Source: Umbelopsis ramanniana AG (taxonomy: Eukaryota; Mucoromycota; Umbelopsidomycetes; Umbelopsidales; Umbelopsidaceae). Taken from it: a stretch of DNA of 64,000 nt. A program made the translations under genes and the position numbers. Location of the stretch: positions 310,001-374,000 of the forward strand of contig NW_026252099.1 of assembly GCF_025399195.1 (NCBI RefSeq), given 5' to 3'. The notes below the pieces were generated by a model, which saw nothing but the letters and a program-made list of their open reading frames with translations, ran no database searches and was not told where the DNA came from. Positions within the stretch are counted from its first letter, which is position 1. Each line of letters starts with the position of its first letter. Positions 22,002-33,237 of the stretch are shown here, piece after piece.

Positions 22002-23059
22002 ATGAGTGTTGCACCCGCACCCGCAGCTGCCCCAGCTGCCGAACCAGCATACGACCCACACAACCCCGATCAGGAGTCCTTCATACAGAAGATCTCTGAA
22101 AAATTCACCAAAGAGAAGCCTTCTATCGCAGATACTGATCCGCATCTGCTGGCAGCGCGAGCCCAAGCTGAGAAAAATTACAAGTCGCATTTCTGGTCAT
22201 CCAGACCTGGATCGGAAATCATCCTTGGTGAGCGGGATCGTGAGATTTTAACCCAAGTCAAGAGGAGAGCGTACTATCTTGATCAAGGATTCCTGTGTTG
22301 CGGTATCAGTATTGGACTTGATGGCGTTTTGGGTAAGTTAATAACCGATCGCATCAATATGCAAGTGTAAGTACGATAAAGTTTGACACCTTCTCATATT
22401 ACAGGTATCATTCCATTCATTGGTGATGCCATGGGGGCTGCTTTAGCAGTTGAACTAGTCAGAACGGCAAAGAGAGCTGATCTTCCTAGCCGTATTGTGT
22501 TCATGATGTACCTCAATGTCGTGGTTGACTTTTTCGTAAGTTTAATTAGCTCTATGCCTCTGACAAAGGAAATGGAAAACTGAAATGAGCTTTTTGCAAT
22601 CGACGACATTAGCTTGGTATCATTCCGTTTTTAGGTGATTTCATTGACTTCCTCTTCATGGCCAACAAGAGAAATGCTGTTATGTTGCAAGAGTTCTTGT
22701 TGACTCGTAGACGTGACGAACTACTGATGGAGAAAGGCGAGCTTCCAATGACAAACGCAGCATCTACAAGTGCTGCTGTTCCGGGAACTGGGCAGCCAGC
22801 GTTGCATAATGCACCATCCACCGGCGTTTCTTCGCAACCCCAGATGTCATCCAATCCTTCTTACCCGCCTCCAGTAGCCAATCCTGCGAACCCGCCTCAC
22901 ATGGCAGGTGCTTCGGGCACGCCTCAAGTAGCAAGTACTCTTAATCAACCTCAAGTAGGAAATACTCTTAATCATCCTCAAGTAGGAAGTACGATGAACC
23001 AGCCTCAACCAGTAAATACTTTGAATCAGCCTCAAACAGCTACAGCCGTAAAGACCTAA
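22002..23059 (+). CDS. DUF4112-like membrane protein with C-terminal repeats
   Basis: Three exons: 22002-22332, 22405-22535 and 22613-23059, 302 aa. After an Ala/Pro-rich start comes a hydrophobic core: LDQGFLCCGISIGLDGVLG, then GIIPFIGDAMGAALAVELV, VFMMYLNVVVDFFLGIIPFL and GDFIDFLFMANKRNA. The duplicated GIIPF(I/L)GD signature is what I associate with the DUF4112 family of small fungal and bacterial membrane proteins; its biochemical role is unknown. The C-terminal ~100 residues are Pro/Asn/Gln-rich and end in four 9-residue repeats of the NTLNQPQVG type. The family name is from memory and untested. Confidence 0.75.
22930..23040 (+). repeat. Coding minisatellite, 27-bp unit, about four copies
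   Basis: Units encoding S/N-T-L/M-N-Q/H-P-Q-V-G repeat in frame near the end of the DUF4112-like protein. Copies differ by several bases, so the array is not fresh, but in-frame length variation between strains is likely. Confidence 0.7.
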
Positions 23060-23297
23060 AAACGCAATAAGTAATGGCGTATGTGCATATGTGAATAAAT
23101 TATTTGTTTTAGCTTAATGAAGTTGATGTGTTTATTGTACAAAACTGTTATTTGCTAATCTGTCAGTACATCCTGCAATTAACAATTATTGAGTGAATGA
23201 CAGAAGATGAAATTGGAGTCGAGTTTGAAACGACTTAGTTGAGGAATCACAGGACATACAAAAAAAAGAAACTGAAATATAAAATAAAAAGAGAAAT

Positions 23298-24818
23298 CTA
23301 AAGCTCCATTTCAACGTCCTGCTCCTCAGGAACAGCGGCACCGAACACGACATCAACACTTGGAAGACCACTTGGTGCCTTGGGGTTCTTGACATCGGAA
23401 GATTGCAAAAGGGTAGCAGTGGCAGTTCCAGCAGGGACGCTGAACTCAGAGTGGACATAAGGAAGGGTTTGTGGCATGGTGGTGCGGATGGCGCCAGTAG
23501 CAGTGATAAGAACAGTCAACTTGAATTGAGCAACGATATCAGAAGCCATAGAGCTTCGGGTTGTGAACAGCGGCGTCACCAAGCCGTGGGTAAGGAGAGC
23601 AGGGAGACCAAGACGAGCTTGGTTATTTGACAAAGCACTACAATCCATATGTTAGTTACAATACTCGATGACCTATGTCAACACACATTATATCAGTTAT
23701 TTTACCTCATGGCGAAGGGGAAGACGGTGTGCTTAGCATTGATTTCGCTGTAAGCCTGTCTGGATGACTTCATCTTCAAAGCATATGACTTGTTGACATT
23801 GCGTTGGTAGACCATAGCTTTGTGTTCAGAGTCCTTAACTCTTCCGTCACCGGTAGTAAGAACAATGTTCAAAGAGTACACTTCGTTGTGTTCCAATGTG
23901 AATTCACGCTTCTCCAACTCATGTGCTGGCATCTCTGGGTCGATTCGGTTATCGACTTCCTTGCTTGCTCGAAGAACAAATCGCTTCATTTGAGCAGAGA
24001 ATGTGTCTTGGACTGGGTTGCAACGGAAAAAGGCAGCAGTTTCCGCAATGACTCGGGAAATGTCGGTGCTCTACAGTAGAGAAACAAACATTGGTTTAAC
24101 ACATTGGTCTATAATCCCAGCAACACACAATTATGAAAACTTACGGAAGTTCCAGGCTTCATCATACGAAGGACAGCTTCTTGAGCGTAGTAAGCTGCGG
24201 CGATGACATCGGCAGCCTTTCCAGTGACAGGTTGAGAAGGGTCGACGTTAACCACAGTGGTATGTGCGGCAGTTCCGATATAACCATCGATATGAGCACC
24301 GAGCTCAACCTTGACAACATCACCAGCCTTCAACGTATATGCTTCGCTGGCAAGAGGTGTATAATATTGGACGAGGTTGTTGACGGTAACGCAGGTAGGA
24401 ACAGCAACTCCCTTTTCTGCTTCCTTGAACATCTTTGAGGTCTACAAAAAAAAATGAGCCGTTAACAACGCTATAGGTCACCGTTGATAGCCTATATATA
24501 TTTAAAAGTACATACGTATGCTTGGATCAATTCATCTCCATACCGACAGATCGCAAAAGTGGATACACCAGGAGCGATTTTCTCGAGGACCATGGCCAAA
24601 GTTGCTGCGGAAGGGAGATAGTTGTCAGTTCATATTGGAAAAAAAAAAAAAAGGAAAAACCACGGCTAAGGACTAAAACAAGATCCAGCAAAGGTTTGAG
24701 TATGGAACATACCGTTAGCAATGTTGGCAGCAATCTTATACTTGGAAATGACATTAGCGTCAGCCAAATCGTTGTCAGCCTCGAACTTGGCTTGAGGGTA
24801 CTGAAGGGTCAATTCCAT
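23298..24818 (-). CDS. PA2G4/EBP1 homologue (inactive M24 peptidase fold)
   Basis: Related to human PA2G4 (EBP1) and to S. pombe Cdb4. Animal EBP1 binds the ribosome tunnel exit and nucleic acids. Five exons: 24818-24713, 24604-24516, 24441-24145, 24070-23706 and 23637-23298, 398 aa. It has the pita-bread fold of methionine aminopeptidase: KYKIAANIANATLA, VKVELGAHIDGYIGTAAHT and MPAHELEKREFTLEHNEVYS. Most of the canonical metal ligands are absent, as in other EBP1 proteins, so it should not be a peptidase. The C-terminus is acidic (EEQDVEMEL) rather than Lys-rich as in animals. Divergent from JIP5 with a very short promoter. Confidence 0.92.
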
Positions 24819-24957
24819 GGTGAACAATAGGAGCTTGAGCAAATGAAAAAAATCTTGAAACTGAGCTCTTTTTTTGTGGCTTTGTCTCTCGATGGGACTG
24901 CGAAATTTCTTGTCTTCCCTTAATGACTTGCTTGGACCAGAAGAAGCTCAAAAGTCC
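24819..24957. promoter_or_regulatory. Short divergent promoter, PA2G4 homologue/JIP5
   Basis: The two start codons are 73 bp apart if JIP5 starts at 24892, or 139 bp if at 24958. Both products act in ribosome biology, so co-expression from one promoter is plausible. No clear TATA box. Confidence 0.5.
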
Positions 24958-26569
24958 ATGTCCAAGCTCCATTTCAGTTCACATGTTTTTGACTTTGCAC
25001 TACATCCTTCAGCGCAAATAGCTGCAGCTGGACTCATTACGGGCGATATTGAATGGTAAGTTGGCCTCCGGTTCACCGTTCTTCAGCTCTTTTTCGATGC
25101 TTAACGCTTCTGACAGTTATAAGTTCGGACAAAAAGAGAACCAGCAGCAATGGTCAGTCAAACCGACGAAGAAATCATGTCGTGGCGTGGAATTCAGTGA
25201 GAGCGGAAACCGTGAGTTATTGGGTATACTTCAGTCCGCCATCATGTATATTTCTAAAAACGCCTTCTCCGCTGCTCTCAGATCTGTATAGCATATCGCG
25301 AGACCGATCCATTCACACACTGGATGTTGAGAGTGGAAAATTGGTTCACAAGCATTCTGCGGCGCATGAGTAAGTTTTATTTTGTTCTAGTTGCTTCATG
25401 GCGAATTTATGGAATGCGGCTGACGACCAACCCTGTTTTGATGATAGATCGCCTATCAACAAAATACTACGCTTGAATGAAAATCTGATTGCGACGGGAG
25501 ATGATTTGGGTATAATAAAGGTGAGCGGACTGGAAGAGGCTGTAACCGAAACCATGGTCATCAGCCATCCTAGCATTCTGTATATTGACTTTATAACTTC
25601 TCAGATTTGGGATAATCGTAGTCACGGGCTGATACACGATTACCACGAGCACACCGACTTTATAGCGGATATGACGTTTTCCACCGACAAAAACACATTG
25701 ATTGCCGTTGCGTAAGTTATGCAAGCCTATATTGGTAGCTTTCACGTTGTCTACCACTGTCTAATTTATAATTCTGTCCAACAGTGGCGATGGATTATTA
25801 TCTATATGGGACATTCGCAAACCTAAACTCAAAGCAATATCGGACTGCATGGACGATGAACTACTATCCGTTGTTACAGTAAAGGTACATTAGCAATCTC
25901 TGTCAGCATACATAGACATAACGACTGTGCTGATGCTTTATCTTTTAGAATGAGAAAAAAGTCATAACAGGATCACAAGCTGGCGTACTTAATTTATGGA
26001 CATGGGGAGAGTGGCAAGACTCTAGTGATCGAATACTGGGTCACCCAAGTTCCATTGATACCATCTGTAAGCTTGATGAAGACACTATATGTACAGGCAG
26101 CAGTGATGGAATTATTCGTGTCGTGTCGATTTTACCCAACAAATTTGAAGGTGTGATCGGAGCCCATGGAGAAGACTTCCCCATCGAGCGAATTCGGTTA
26201 TCCTATGATAACACCTGGCTTGCAAGTTGTGCTCACGACAATTCAGTTCGGTTTTGGGATATCAAGTTCCTGTTTAATAACGTTGATGAAGACGAAGACG
26301 AAAATGGCGACCAAAGTGGAGAAGAAGCAGTGTCATCTGAGGAGGACCATGATGAAGTCAAGTCGGAGGCAGGCTTCTCTCAGTCATACAAGAGTGACTC
26401 CGGCAGTGAGGAAGACAATTATCAATTTAGTGACCGAGATGACAGTGATGAGGCCGAAAGAGCGCCACGGCGAAAACGACGGATGTTGCAAAACGCCAAT
26501 GATAATTTCTTTGACGGATTGGAGACGTCCCCATCAAAGGCTGGCCGCAAAATAAAAAAGAAGAAATAG
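24892..26569 (+). CDS. JIP5: WD40 protein Jip5/WDR55
   Basis: A nucleolar beta-propeller needed for ribosome biogenesis in yeast and animals. Seven exons: 24892-25055, 25117-25211, 25282-25369, 25448-25520, 25605-25711, 25785-25884 and 25949-26569, 415 aa; a start at ATG 24958 would give 393 aa and fits the family's usual N-terminus better. WD blades are visible at FDFALHPSAQIAAAGLITGD, LYSISRDRSIHTLDVESGKL, KIWDNRSHGLIHDYHEHTDF, GDGLLSIWDIR, GVLNLWTWGEW, GSSDGIIRVVSI and ASCAHDNSVRFWDI. The C-terminal ~100 residues are acidic and end in a Lys-rich tail typical of nucleolar factors. Confidence 0.9.
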
Positions 26570-26952
26570 ATAGTGCTTACATGAAAGCCGTTTGTTACCG
26601 AAGTGTTCAGAAAGCTCTTTGACCCATTTTGATTTATGTCTGCCATTGTTGCGGTCGGCTGGGACATAAATTAAGCATTGCTGGTTTTAAAAGGATAAAT
26701 CGGGCTCCTATCGTTGTTTACTAGTACTTTTCTATCACTTGTCCAACTCCTCACGAGGACTTCCTGACAAATATACGCAACCTTAGGCTTTGGTATCATC
26801 ATGTGTAGATACAATGCGCTAATAGGCACTGAATGTTCAGTACAAGCTGCAACCCCAGATGACAATGCCGCCAAAGTCTGTTATACCGCTTGTTCTATCT
26901 CAAATTACCTGAAAGGTTTGCAGTTTGTAAATCGAGACACTATATGTATTAT
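26570..26952. other. Intergenic between convergent genes
   Basis: About 380 bp. The plus-strand ORF around 26801-27157 runs antisense into the 577-aa gene and is discounted. Nothing else seen. Confidence 0.5.
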
Positions 26953-28686
26953 CTATGAAGGATTATCTATTTCGTCAAGGTCTGAGCTACTCGAAGATAT
27001 TAATTCGTTATTCTGTCGAGCTTCTATTTCCCGTAACCTGCGATTTCGTTCTCTTCGTCGCTTGTACCATCCGCCTCTCCGTCTGGCCGCTACAAAGCCT
27101 CTCACAAAGACTTCAAATTCGCAAAACCAGCACATCCATTCCTCTGATGTACCATAATCGAACAATAATGATGACGAAGGTAGTAATTCCGTAGCTCTAA
27201 CGGTCCTTGACGTGGTATTGGTATCTTTTCCATGCCCAGATGCACGAGCAGCCTGAGAAGATTTCTTATTTCTTCGAGGACGGGTACCTTTTGGGGTCAT
27301 GGAGGTAGCTGTTGGTGGTAATTCGTCAAATCCGCGAGCATCGTTTCGAGACGAGTTGAAGCTCGCCTTTTGTTTCTGACCTGTTGGAGGAAAAAGTTGT
27401 GTTTGGCGTGCTGGCATGACGGTGGTGGTGGATATGGCCTGCTTGTCGGATTGGTTGGTTAGTGGTTTTAGTTGGCGGTTGATATTATACGTCGTAGAAT
27501 GGAAGGGTATTGGGATATTCTTCAAGCACTTCACCAAGCCAATTGTAGATGGGGGTGCATCAGTGGGTAGCGGATCCAATTCTCTAGGTTGAAATGGGCA
27601 AGAAAAGTCAAAAGCAGACTCGGGTAACCGGACCTCGTTGAGTTTCTGCTGTTGCTCTGTGCTAAAGTCATGTATGTTGTTGGTATATCTTTGTTGGTGC
27701 CTAAGCCGTCGTCGAGATCCGTTCGAAATATGCGGCCGTCGCTCTTCCATATCACTTTTGACTTCATCGCTTCCTATGGTTCGCTTCATCTTTTTGATTT
27801 TGTCGCGATGAGGCGCTAGGTCATTAACTGACAAATGAGTTGAGTCTATTATTTCGGATATGACTGATTCGCCAGGCTTGCTCTGATCGGCTTTTAAAGT
27901 CGCTAACACCATGCGAGCAGCTCGGTCTGGGCTAGCGATACAATTTTTAGCTGCACGTATGCGGGATGGGCCGAGTAACGAATTATTTTGTATGGCTGAC
28001 TTTCTATCTTTCCTTCGCCACTTTGGGACTGGAAGAGGAAGGATATGACGAACAGATGGCTTGGTATGTGTATTTAGCCAAGCATAATGGTCAGTGGAAT
28101 CTGGTGGTAAAGACACCATACTATTAATGGTGTCTTTGTCATCAAAAGTGGAATTTGATAGATATTGTCCGAGCGACTCCAAGCCATTAGATTTCCAAGA
28201 TTCAGGAGCCATAGGAATAGACGGATAGGCTAAGAATGCATCAACGTCTTCGGAATGGAAGGATATAGGCTGGTTATCTAGAGCGGACCATTTATGGGTC
28301 ATGGGGGTTGCTGAATAATCGACTATAACATCGTCATTGTGGAAAGGTCGAGACAATACATCAGAAAGTGTTGGACAACCCGGATGTATGATAGCAGCAG
28401 AGTGTCCATGCTCTATGTCGTTTACATTCAAATGAAGTATTTTGTCGGTGATAGTGTCGACTTGTTCATCGCTTGGTATGGAGGGTGTCGTAGGTAAGTC
28501 AAGCGGAATATCTATGGAGGAAGGTATACTTGGCAAAGCTTTATGCGGTTTGTGAAGATGAGTTGAAGATGAAAGGCTAGAAGGTGGCATATTGGAACGT
28601 GGAGATGGGTCTTTTGAACAACGGCTGTTAAGGATGGAATGGTTTCTAGGTGTAACCGGATCAAGATTGCCAGTCAATGTAGTCAT
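26953..28686 (-). CDS. Disordered 577-aa protein with C-terminal Trp/Cys motif
   Basis: A single uninterrupted exon, unusual here. Most of the protein is low-complexity (Ser, Pro, Thr, Asn), with basic patches and no recognisable fold: for example KALPSIPSSIDIPLDLP near residue 50 and PVPKWRRKDRKSA near 225. The one ordered-looking part is the C-terminus: EEWMCWFCEFEVFVRGFVAA, then an Arg-rich helix with RRRERNRRLREIEARQ. I associate a W-x-C-W-F-C-E-(F/Y)-E tail with a widespread fungal family of unknown function, but this is memory, not a search. Nuclear location is suggested by the basic tail only. Confidence 0.7.
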   Translation of the reverse strand: MTTLTGNLDPVTPRNHSILNSRCSKDPSPRSNMPPSSLSSSTHLHKPHKALPSIPSSIDIPLDLPTTPSIPSDEQVDTITDKILHLNVNDIEHGHSAAIIHPGCPTLSDVLSRPFHNDDVIVDYSATPMTHKWSALDNQPISFHSEDVDAFLAYPSIPMAPESWKSNGLESLGQYLSNSTFDDKDTINSMVSLPPDSTDHYAWLNTHTKPSVRHILPLPVPKWRRKDRKSAIQNNSLLGPSRIRAAKNCIASPDRAARMVLATLKADQSKPGESVISEIIDSTHLSVNDLAPHRDKIKKMKRTIGSDEVKSDMEERRPHISNGSRRRLRHQQRYTNNIHDFSTEQQQKLNEVRLPESAFDFSCPFQPRELDPLPTDAPPSTIGLVKCLKNIPIPFHSTTYNINRQLKPLTNQSDKQAISTTTVMPARQTQLFPPTGQKQKASFNSSRNDARGFDELPPTATSMTPKGTRPRRNKKSSQAARASGHGKDTNTTSRTVRATELLPSSSLLFDYGTSEEWMCWFCEFEVFVRGFVAARRRGGWYKRRRERNRRLREIEARQNNELISSSSSDLDEIDNPS

Positions 28687-28920
28687 TGAATAAGCATGAG
28701 GTAAAAACTTCCAAACGATGGAAGCTCGAGGATACTTGAAAACGCAAGCAGAATGGAGTAGTGGAGCGAGGTCAGTCTTCCGTGCGGGATTTTTTTTTTT
28801 TTGTAATGGTTGCGACTTTCTTTTTTGGCAGCTGGTGAAGGAGAAATCCCGCCTTCTTTATGAAAACAAGACAATGACATACAAAAAAAAAATACCACTA
28901 AACTATGCAACAACGTAGAA

Positions 28921-29317
28921 CTACTGCTTGGAAGCCTTGGCCACCTTGTCACAAAATTTGGCCAAATCAACATCTCGGGTCGATAGGCCTTGGCAGTCAT
29001 GAGTGGAGAGTGTAACCTCCACCTTGTTGTAAACCTAAGAACAGAAGCGGAGAATTGGGTGGCCAACAGAATGAATGATCAAATCAGTGAAACTCACACT
29101 CGAAACCAAAACCGTATCTTACATTAAACCATTCCGGGTGATGATCTACTTTGTCAGCTCGGAGAGCGACTCGCGACATGAATCCGAATGCCTCGTTGAA
29201 GTCGCTAAACACATAGGATTTCTTAATGGCGTCGCGATCAGTAACCATGGCCCAGCCGTTGGAATCCAACAGAGGCTTTAGCAAAGTATCACGCTGCGAT
29301 TCGGACAATTTTGACAT
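28921..29317 (-). CDS. Pterin-4a-carbinolamine dehydratase (PCD/DCoH)
   Basis: Recycles the 4a-hydroxy-tetrahydropterin made by aromatic amino-acid hydroxylases. Two exons: 29317-29123 and 29034-28921, 102 aa, normal for the family. The active-site histidines lie in [20 protein letters not shown] followed by [18 protein letters not shown]. The ATG at 29317 directly precedes the conserved helix; the frame extends upstream only through non-ATG codons. The presence of this enzyme suggests a tetrahydropterin-dependent hydroxylase, such as phenylalanine hydroxylase, elsewhere in the genome, which yeasts lack. Confidence 0.93.
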
Positions 29318-29486
29318 GTTTCGACGAAAAAGAGTTGTATATAACGGGTATGAACGTAATATACAAGAGGTAGCAACAAGCATAAGACGAAGGATGGGAG
29401 GAAGGGTGGGAAAAATATTTGGCAGTTACAAAATGCTGTAAAAGTACCATAAAAACGTTGACATGCGTAAAGTGAGGATGAGTACG

Positions 29487-29717
29487 TTAAGCAGTAGAAG
29501 TATCTGGATCTGCAGAAGTTGTTGTCGCTTCCTGCAATAAAGCATCAAGTTTGGCGTCCAATTCAGCTGCTCTTGACTCAATGCTGGTCAACATAGATTC
29601 AGCGCCATTCAGATCTTGCATGAGTTTGCCAAAATTGAAGTCATCTGTTTCAACAACTTCGACGTTGTTTCCGTTTTCTTTCTTTATGGATTCGCTCTCG
29701 TTTCTAGGTGCAGCCAT
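29487..29717 (-). CDS. Small acidic coiled-coil protein, 76 aa
   Basis: A single exon starting at ATG 29717. The N-terminus is charged and flexible, then FNFGKLMQDLNGAESMLTSI and ESRAAELDAKLDALLQEA form an amphipathic helix with heptad-like Leu/Ala spacing; the tail is Ser/Thr-rich. It is probably a small subunit of some complex. I do not recognise the family. The coiled-coil register and clean start make it likely real. Confidence 0.55.
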   Translation of the reverse strand: MAAPRNESESIKKENGNNVEVVETDDFNFGKLMQDLNGAESMLTSIESRAAELDAKLDALLQEATTTSADPDTSTA

Positions 29718-30527
29718 ATTGTTTTGCTACTGTAATGTCAGAAAGTGAGATGAATCTTGCTTTGGCAAATACCCAAAACTCAAAGTGATAACGAAATCAC
29801 GTGACATGCCTCCCGTCCATCATACAAGTGTCATTCTTGTCACATTTGGGAAGCTAACAAGTCTGCAGCTTTTACCTAATACTTCTTAGTTTGTGGAAAA
29901 GTGGGGAAAATGGAAAAATTTATGATATGTGTTGTCATATCATGACACCAACGCAAAAACCACTTCTTTCTCATTTCAGGTCCCGAATGGACTCACTGAG
30001 AGGCTGCTTTCTACTTGCTTAACTGCACCAAAGCAAAGCTATCGCCACCCCTGCATCGCATCACCCATCATTGAAGCAAAACTACGCTTATAATATTTTA
30101 TTTGGAACTTACTGTGCTCCGTATTTTTAAAGAGCTTGATACCAATCTATGTAAAAGCAGTGCCGCTCCTATCTAAGGAACTGCTCGTCATCTTTTCCTG
30201 ATGATACCTTGTAGAGCCTCTGATCAACAACCAAAGTTAATAGTGATCATTGTGTCCATCAAAACCAGCAGTATATTTGCTACCAATTTATAACAAAAGT
30301 TGCTTCGAGGGGTTGTTCTAACCTGTTGTCGACTACAAGAGAAGATTGATTTTATTAGCGAGAGAACGCTGTTAGTCCAAAGGAAAGCACGTTGAATTAT
30401 GACAAGCGCGGTCATAGAAAAGCCACGCTGTGCTACATGCAAAAAAAATGCTCCTATTTTGGCTGAAATTTTTCTAAAGCGTAGGAAGTAGTCTTCTTTC
30501 TTCTTACTAGTTTGCTTTTTTGGGACG
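29718..30527. other. Intergenic between divergent genes
   Basis: About 810 bp, A/T-rich, holding two promoters. A CACGTGAC element at about 29799 would suit a bHLH factor. A 72-codon minus ORF at 30224-30442 has no support. Confidence 0.45.
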
Positions 30528-31429
30528 ATGACAACTGCCGAGCCTCAAGTCGATCACCATCATATAGACCATCCGTCCGTCAAAGGCGCTGTAACGCATT
30601 ACACTGACGGAGCCGATGAACCTTCTCACGAATACTTGTCGATGTTTGCTCGCGCTTTCGAAAAGGTAACCTCTACCCTGCCGTGCATCAAACGTATTAG
30701 CAAATACCACTGCCCGTAGTGGTTGCTTAGACTGCACCCAGATCTGACATCAATGCCAACACTACTTTTTGTTTTTCTGCAGGTTGAGAATCTCTTTCGG
30801 TCTAACTCGAATGGGTTTATGACGGTTCATCAGATGAAACAATGCCACGACGACTTCTACTTACAGGGTGGTGATACACAGGCGAAGACAACTGTCTCCA
30901 TAGACCGGATATGTAAGTTGAAGGATCCTTGCCACTGCATGGCGCCTGTTGGATTCTAACCATCTTTTTTAGCCGCCGCTGCTGCTTGTGAGGCTTGGTA
31001 TTCTTACGAACGACATGCTACATTAGAAAAATTTGGTACGTTTGAAGGCATTGCGAAGGAAAAGATAGAAATGAGTATGGTATGAAGCATTAGTGAACCT
31101 GTCGAATTTAGATGATGATAAGCAAAAGTCCATAGACTATATGGTTGGGTTTGCAATGGCAGGCAAGTAATCGATGTGGCTGATTCGTTGGAATAGGTCA
31201 TGATTTCCATAACTTACTCGCTACAAACACTTTTACACAGAGGCTATCAAGTTATTCGAGCAGTTGAACAATAGGGTGAGTATGCCTTCCTACAACCGGT
31301 ACAAAGCTCTTCTCATGGACTTAAACAGCATTTTCCTTTGGGTAGCATGCGACAGCAGAAGAACGGGAACATATCGCCTCAAGTGCAGGAGCTCACGCAA
31401 AGGCCTATTTCGAAGCAAACTCCAGTTAG
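30528..31429 (+). CDS. Unrecognised 166-aa soluble protein, six exons
   Basis: Exons: 30528-30665, 30783-30912, 30973-31035, 31112-31162, 31241-31275 and 31346-31429. The intron after exon 4 uses a GC donor (CAG then GCAAGT); no GT choice keeps the frame open. The protein starts with a His-rich segment (VDHHHIDHPSVKGA), then HEYLSMFARAFEKVENLFRS, DRISAAAACEAWYSYERHA, a short Asp/Lys loop, YMVGFAMAEAIKLFEQL and IASSAGAHAKAYFEANSS. It is all-helical with no membrane span. The Ala-rich second half faintly recalls the CipC/DUF3759 stress proteins of ascomycetes, a weak guess. Confidence 0.65.
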
Positions 31430-33237
31430 ACTATGTATAAATATGGTAGCTGCCTGTGGTGGCAAAAAATAATAAAGTAATTAAACAACAAAGATGGCGA
31501 GTGGATTTTGGTGGCGAGCTAGACGACTACGGCTATCGAACATGGCACGCTGCTGATACTTATACTGGTGGTAGAGACTGAATTATGTGAATGTTAGTGC
31601 ATCCACTGTAGCAACGCTAATTAGTGAAATTCCTGTTTCCGCATCGGATCCTCAATTAGTTGAACCGATATCGCTTGTCAGATTTTGGCGGGATACATAC
31701 TACATCAAAATTTACAATCTTCGATAAATAGAGCATTTAGCCTTGTCGTAATCTCGGCGGATTGGTGGTACGCACTCTATTCTTAACGAGCAGCATTTAG
31801 AGGATGAAAAATATGTTTTTGGCAAATCTTCATATTGAGAGATCTATATAGTATACTTATTTTATTGTAGCGCTTGTGCGGAGAAGGTATGAGTAGGAGT
31901 CATACGCGAAGTATCTGGGATGGTATAAGACAACTTTTAGCCGGAGCGGACTCTATCGGTAGCAGGGCATTGAGTAAGAAGGAGTATTCTGATGAGGTTA
32001 GAAGTGTAAGGCCTAGCGAGGAAGACCACCCGGCCGCAAGTAGGTGGATCAAGCTTGGAAACAAAGTTGAAAAAATAGGCAAAAGAATTTTTCATGTATA
32101 CTTGGTAAGGATGAAGTTACAGTCGTCTTACAAATCCCCGTTTTATCATCCCACTTTCGTTGGCTAAAAGGGAATAGATAACTTTGCTCATGTTTCTGGA
32201 TGTCAAAAGAACAAGCTTCAACGAAGTTCGACTCTGTATACCTTGGGATAAGGTTTGAACAAGCGACAGCCATAAAATTCAAATTCACACAGTACGTATA
32301 TAGATGACGGTGTTTCGTATATCCAATGTGAAATAATTAAGCGTTATAGATGCGGCAGAACTCTCTATTTTGTATATGGCAATGTGGAGGATGGGCTGAA
32401 ATTGCCTGCGGACGTAAAACGGAGGCAAGCGGCCAACCCAATCAAGCTTTGACATAGGATACACAAGCTTTTGGTGAGCTTGAAACCAATATCAATGAGT
32501 TTATTCGCACCTACCCAGGCTGAAGCCAACAGCGTCATTGTGGCTAGTTATCAACCATACAAAGTCAGGAAATATACACAAACTTTCATGAGTACATTAT
32601 TGTGGGCGATACAACTTGTCGTGGACAAATTGTCATGCTCGAACACCTAGAAAGCACATTATGGTTTCGTATGACAAAATGACTACAAGGTTTGCTTCTC
32701 ACCGTTCGTTTAGCTTCTCCATCCGCACCTGTACAGTAGAATCCAACTGCCCATATTTGTGTACATTCATACCAATTAGCTGCTTCCCTCAGAAACATTT
32801 TGGTGTCAAAGGTTCACTGGCACATTCGGAGATAAAGCCGATGCTTAGGCAACATTTTGAAAATCATTTTTAATTGGCTTATGGGCCAGGTTAGTCACAT
32901 GGACGAACCCTTTGGCGAAACTAACTTCTTGACAGGTCCTCAGTTTTCTAGCCAGCTTTAAGTAACCAAGCCTCTGACTATGGCCATATTACGACAGTTT
33001 CTATCAATTTGAGTACGCAAGCTCTCTTCCTGTATGCGATAGACCTTCCCAAGCTCTCGGCAAGGTTTCATCGGAGATTAAAGGAAAGGCAAACCTTTGA
33101 TTCCCTTTCTAATTTTTTTTTTTTTTTCGTGACAAGGTGCCTCTGAGTTTTGAGATTTTTTTTTAATGTTCTAGTTCGCAGCAAGGACTCTCTTCTTCCT
33201 TTTCCCCACACTCATACCCTTACCCTCTGATTGAAAT
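31430..33237. other. 1.8-kb gene-poor stretch before the permease
   Basis: The longest gap in the window. A 97-codon plus ORF at 31874-32167 (with SIWDGIRQLLAGADSIGSRA) could be a stray exon but has no clear partner. ORFs at 32586-32873 lie antisense to each other and have odd composition. A 15-T tract at about 33113-33127 and a second T run near 33160 probably belong to the permease promoter. I see no tRNA or transposon structure. Confidence 0.45.

Noticed and set aside
26801-27157. 118-codon plus ORF
   Set aside because: Mostly antisense to the C-terminal part of the 577-aa gene.
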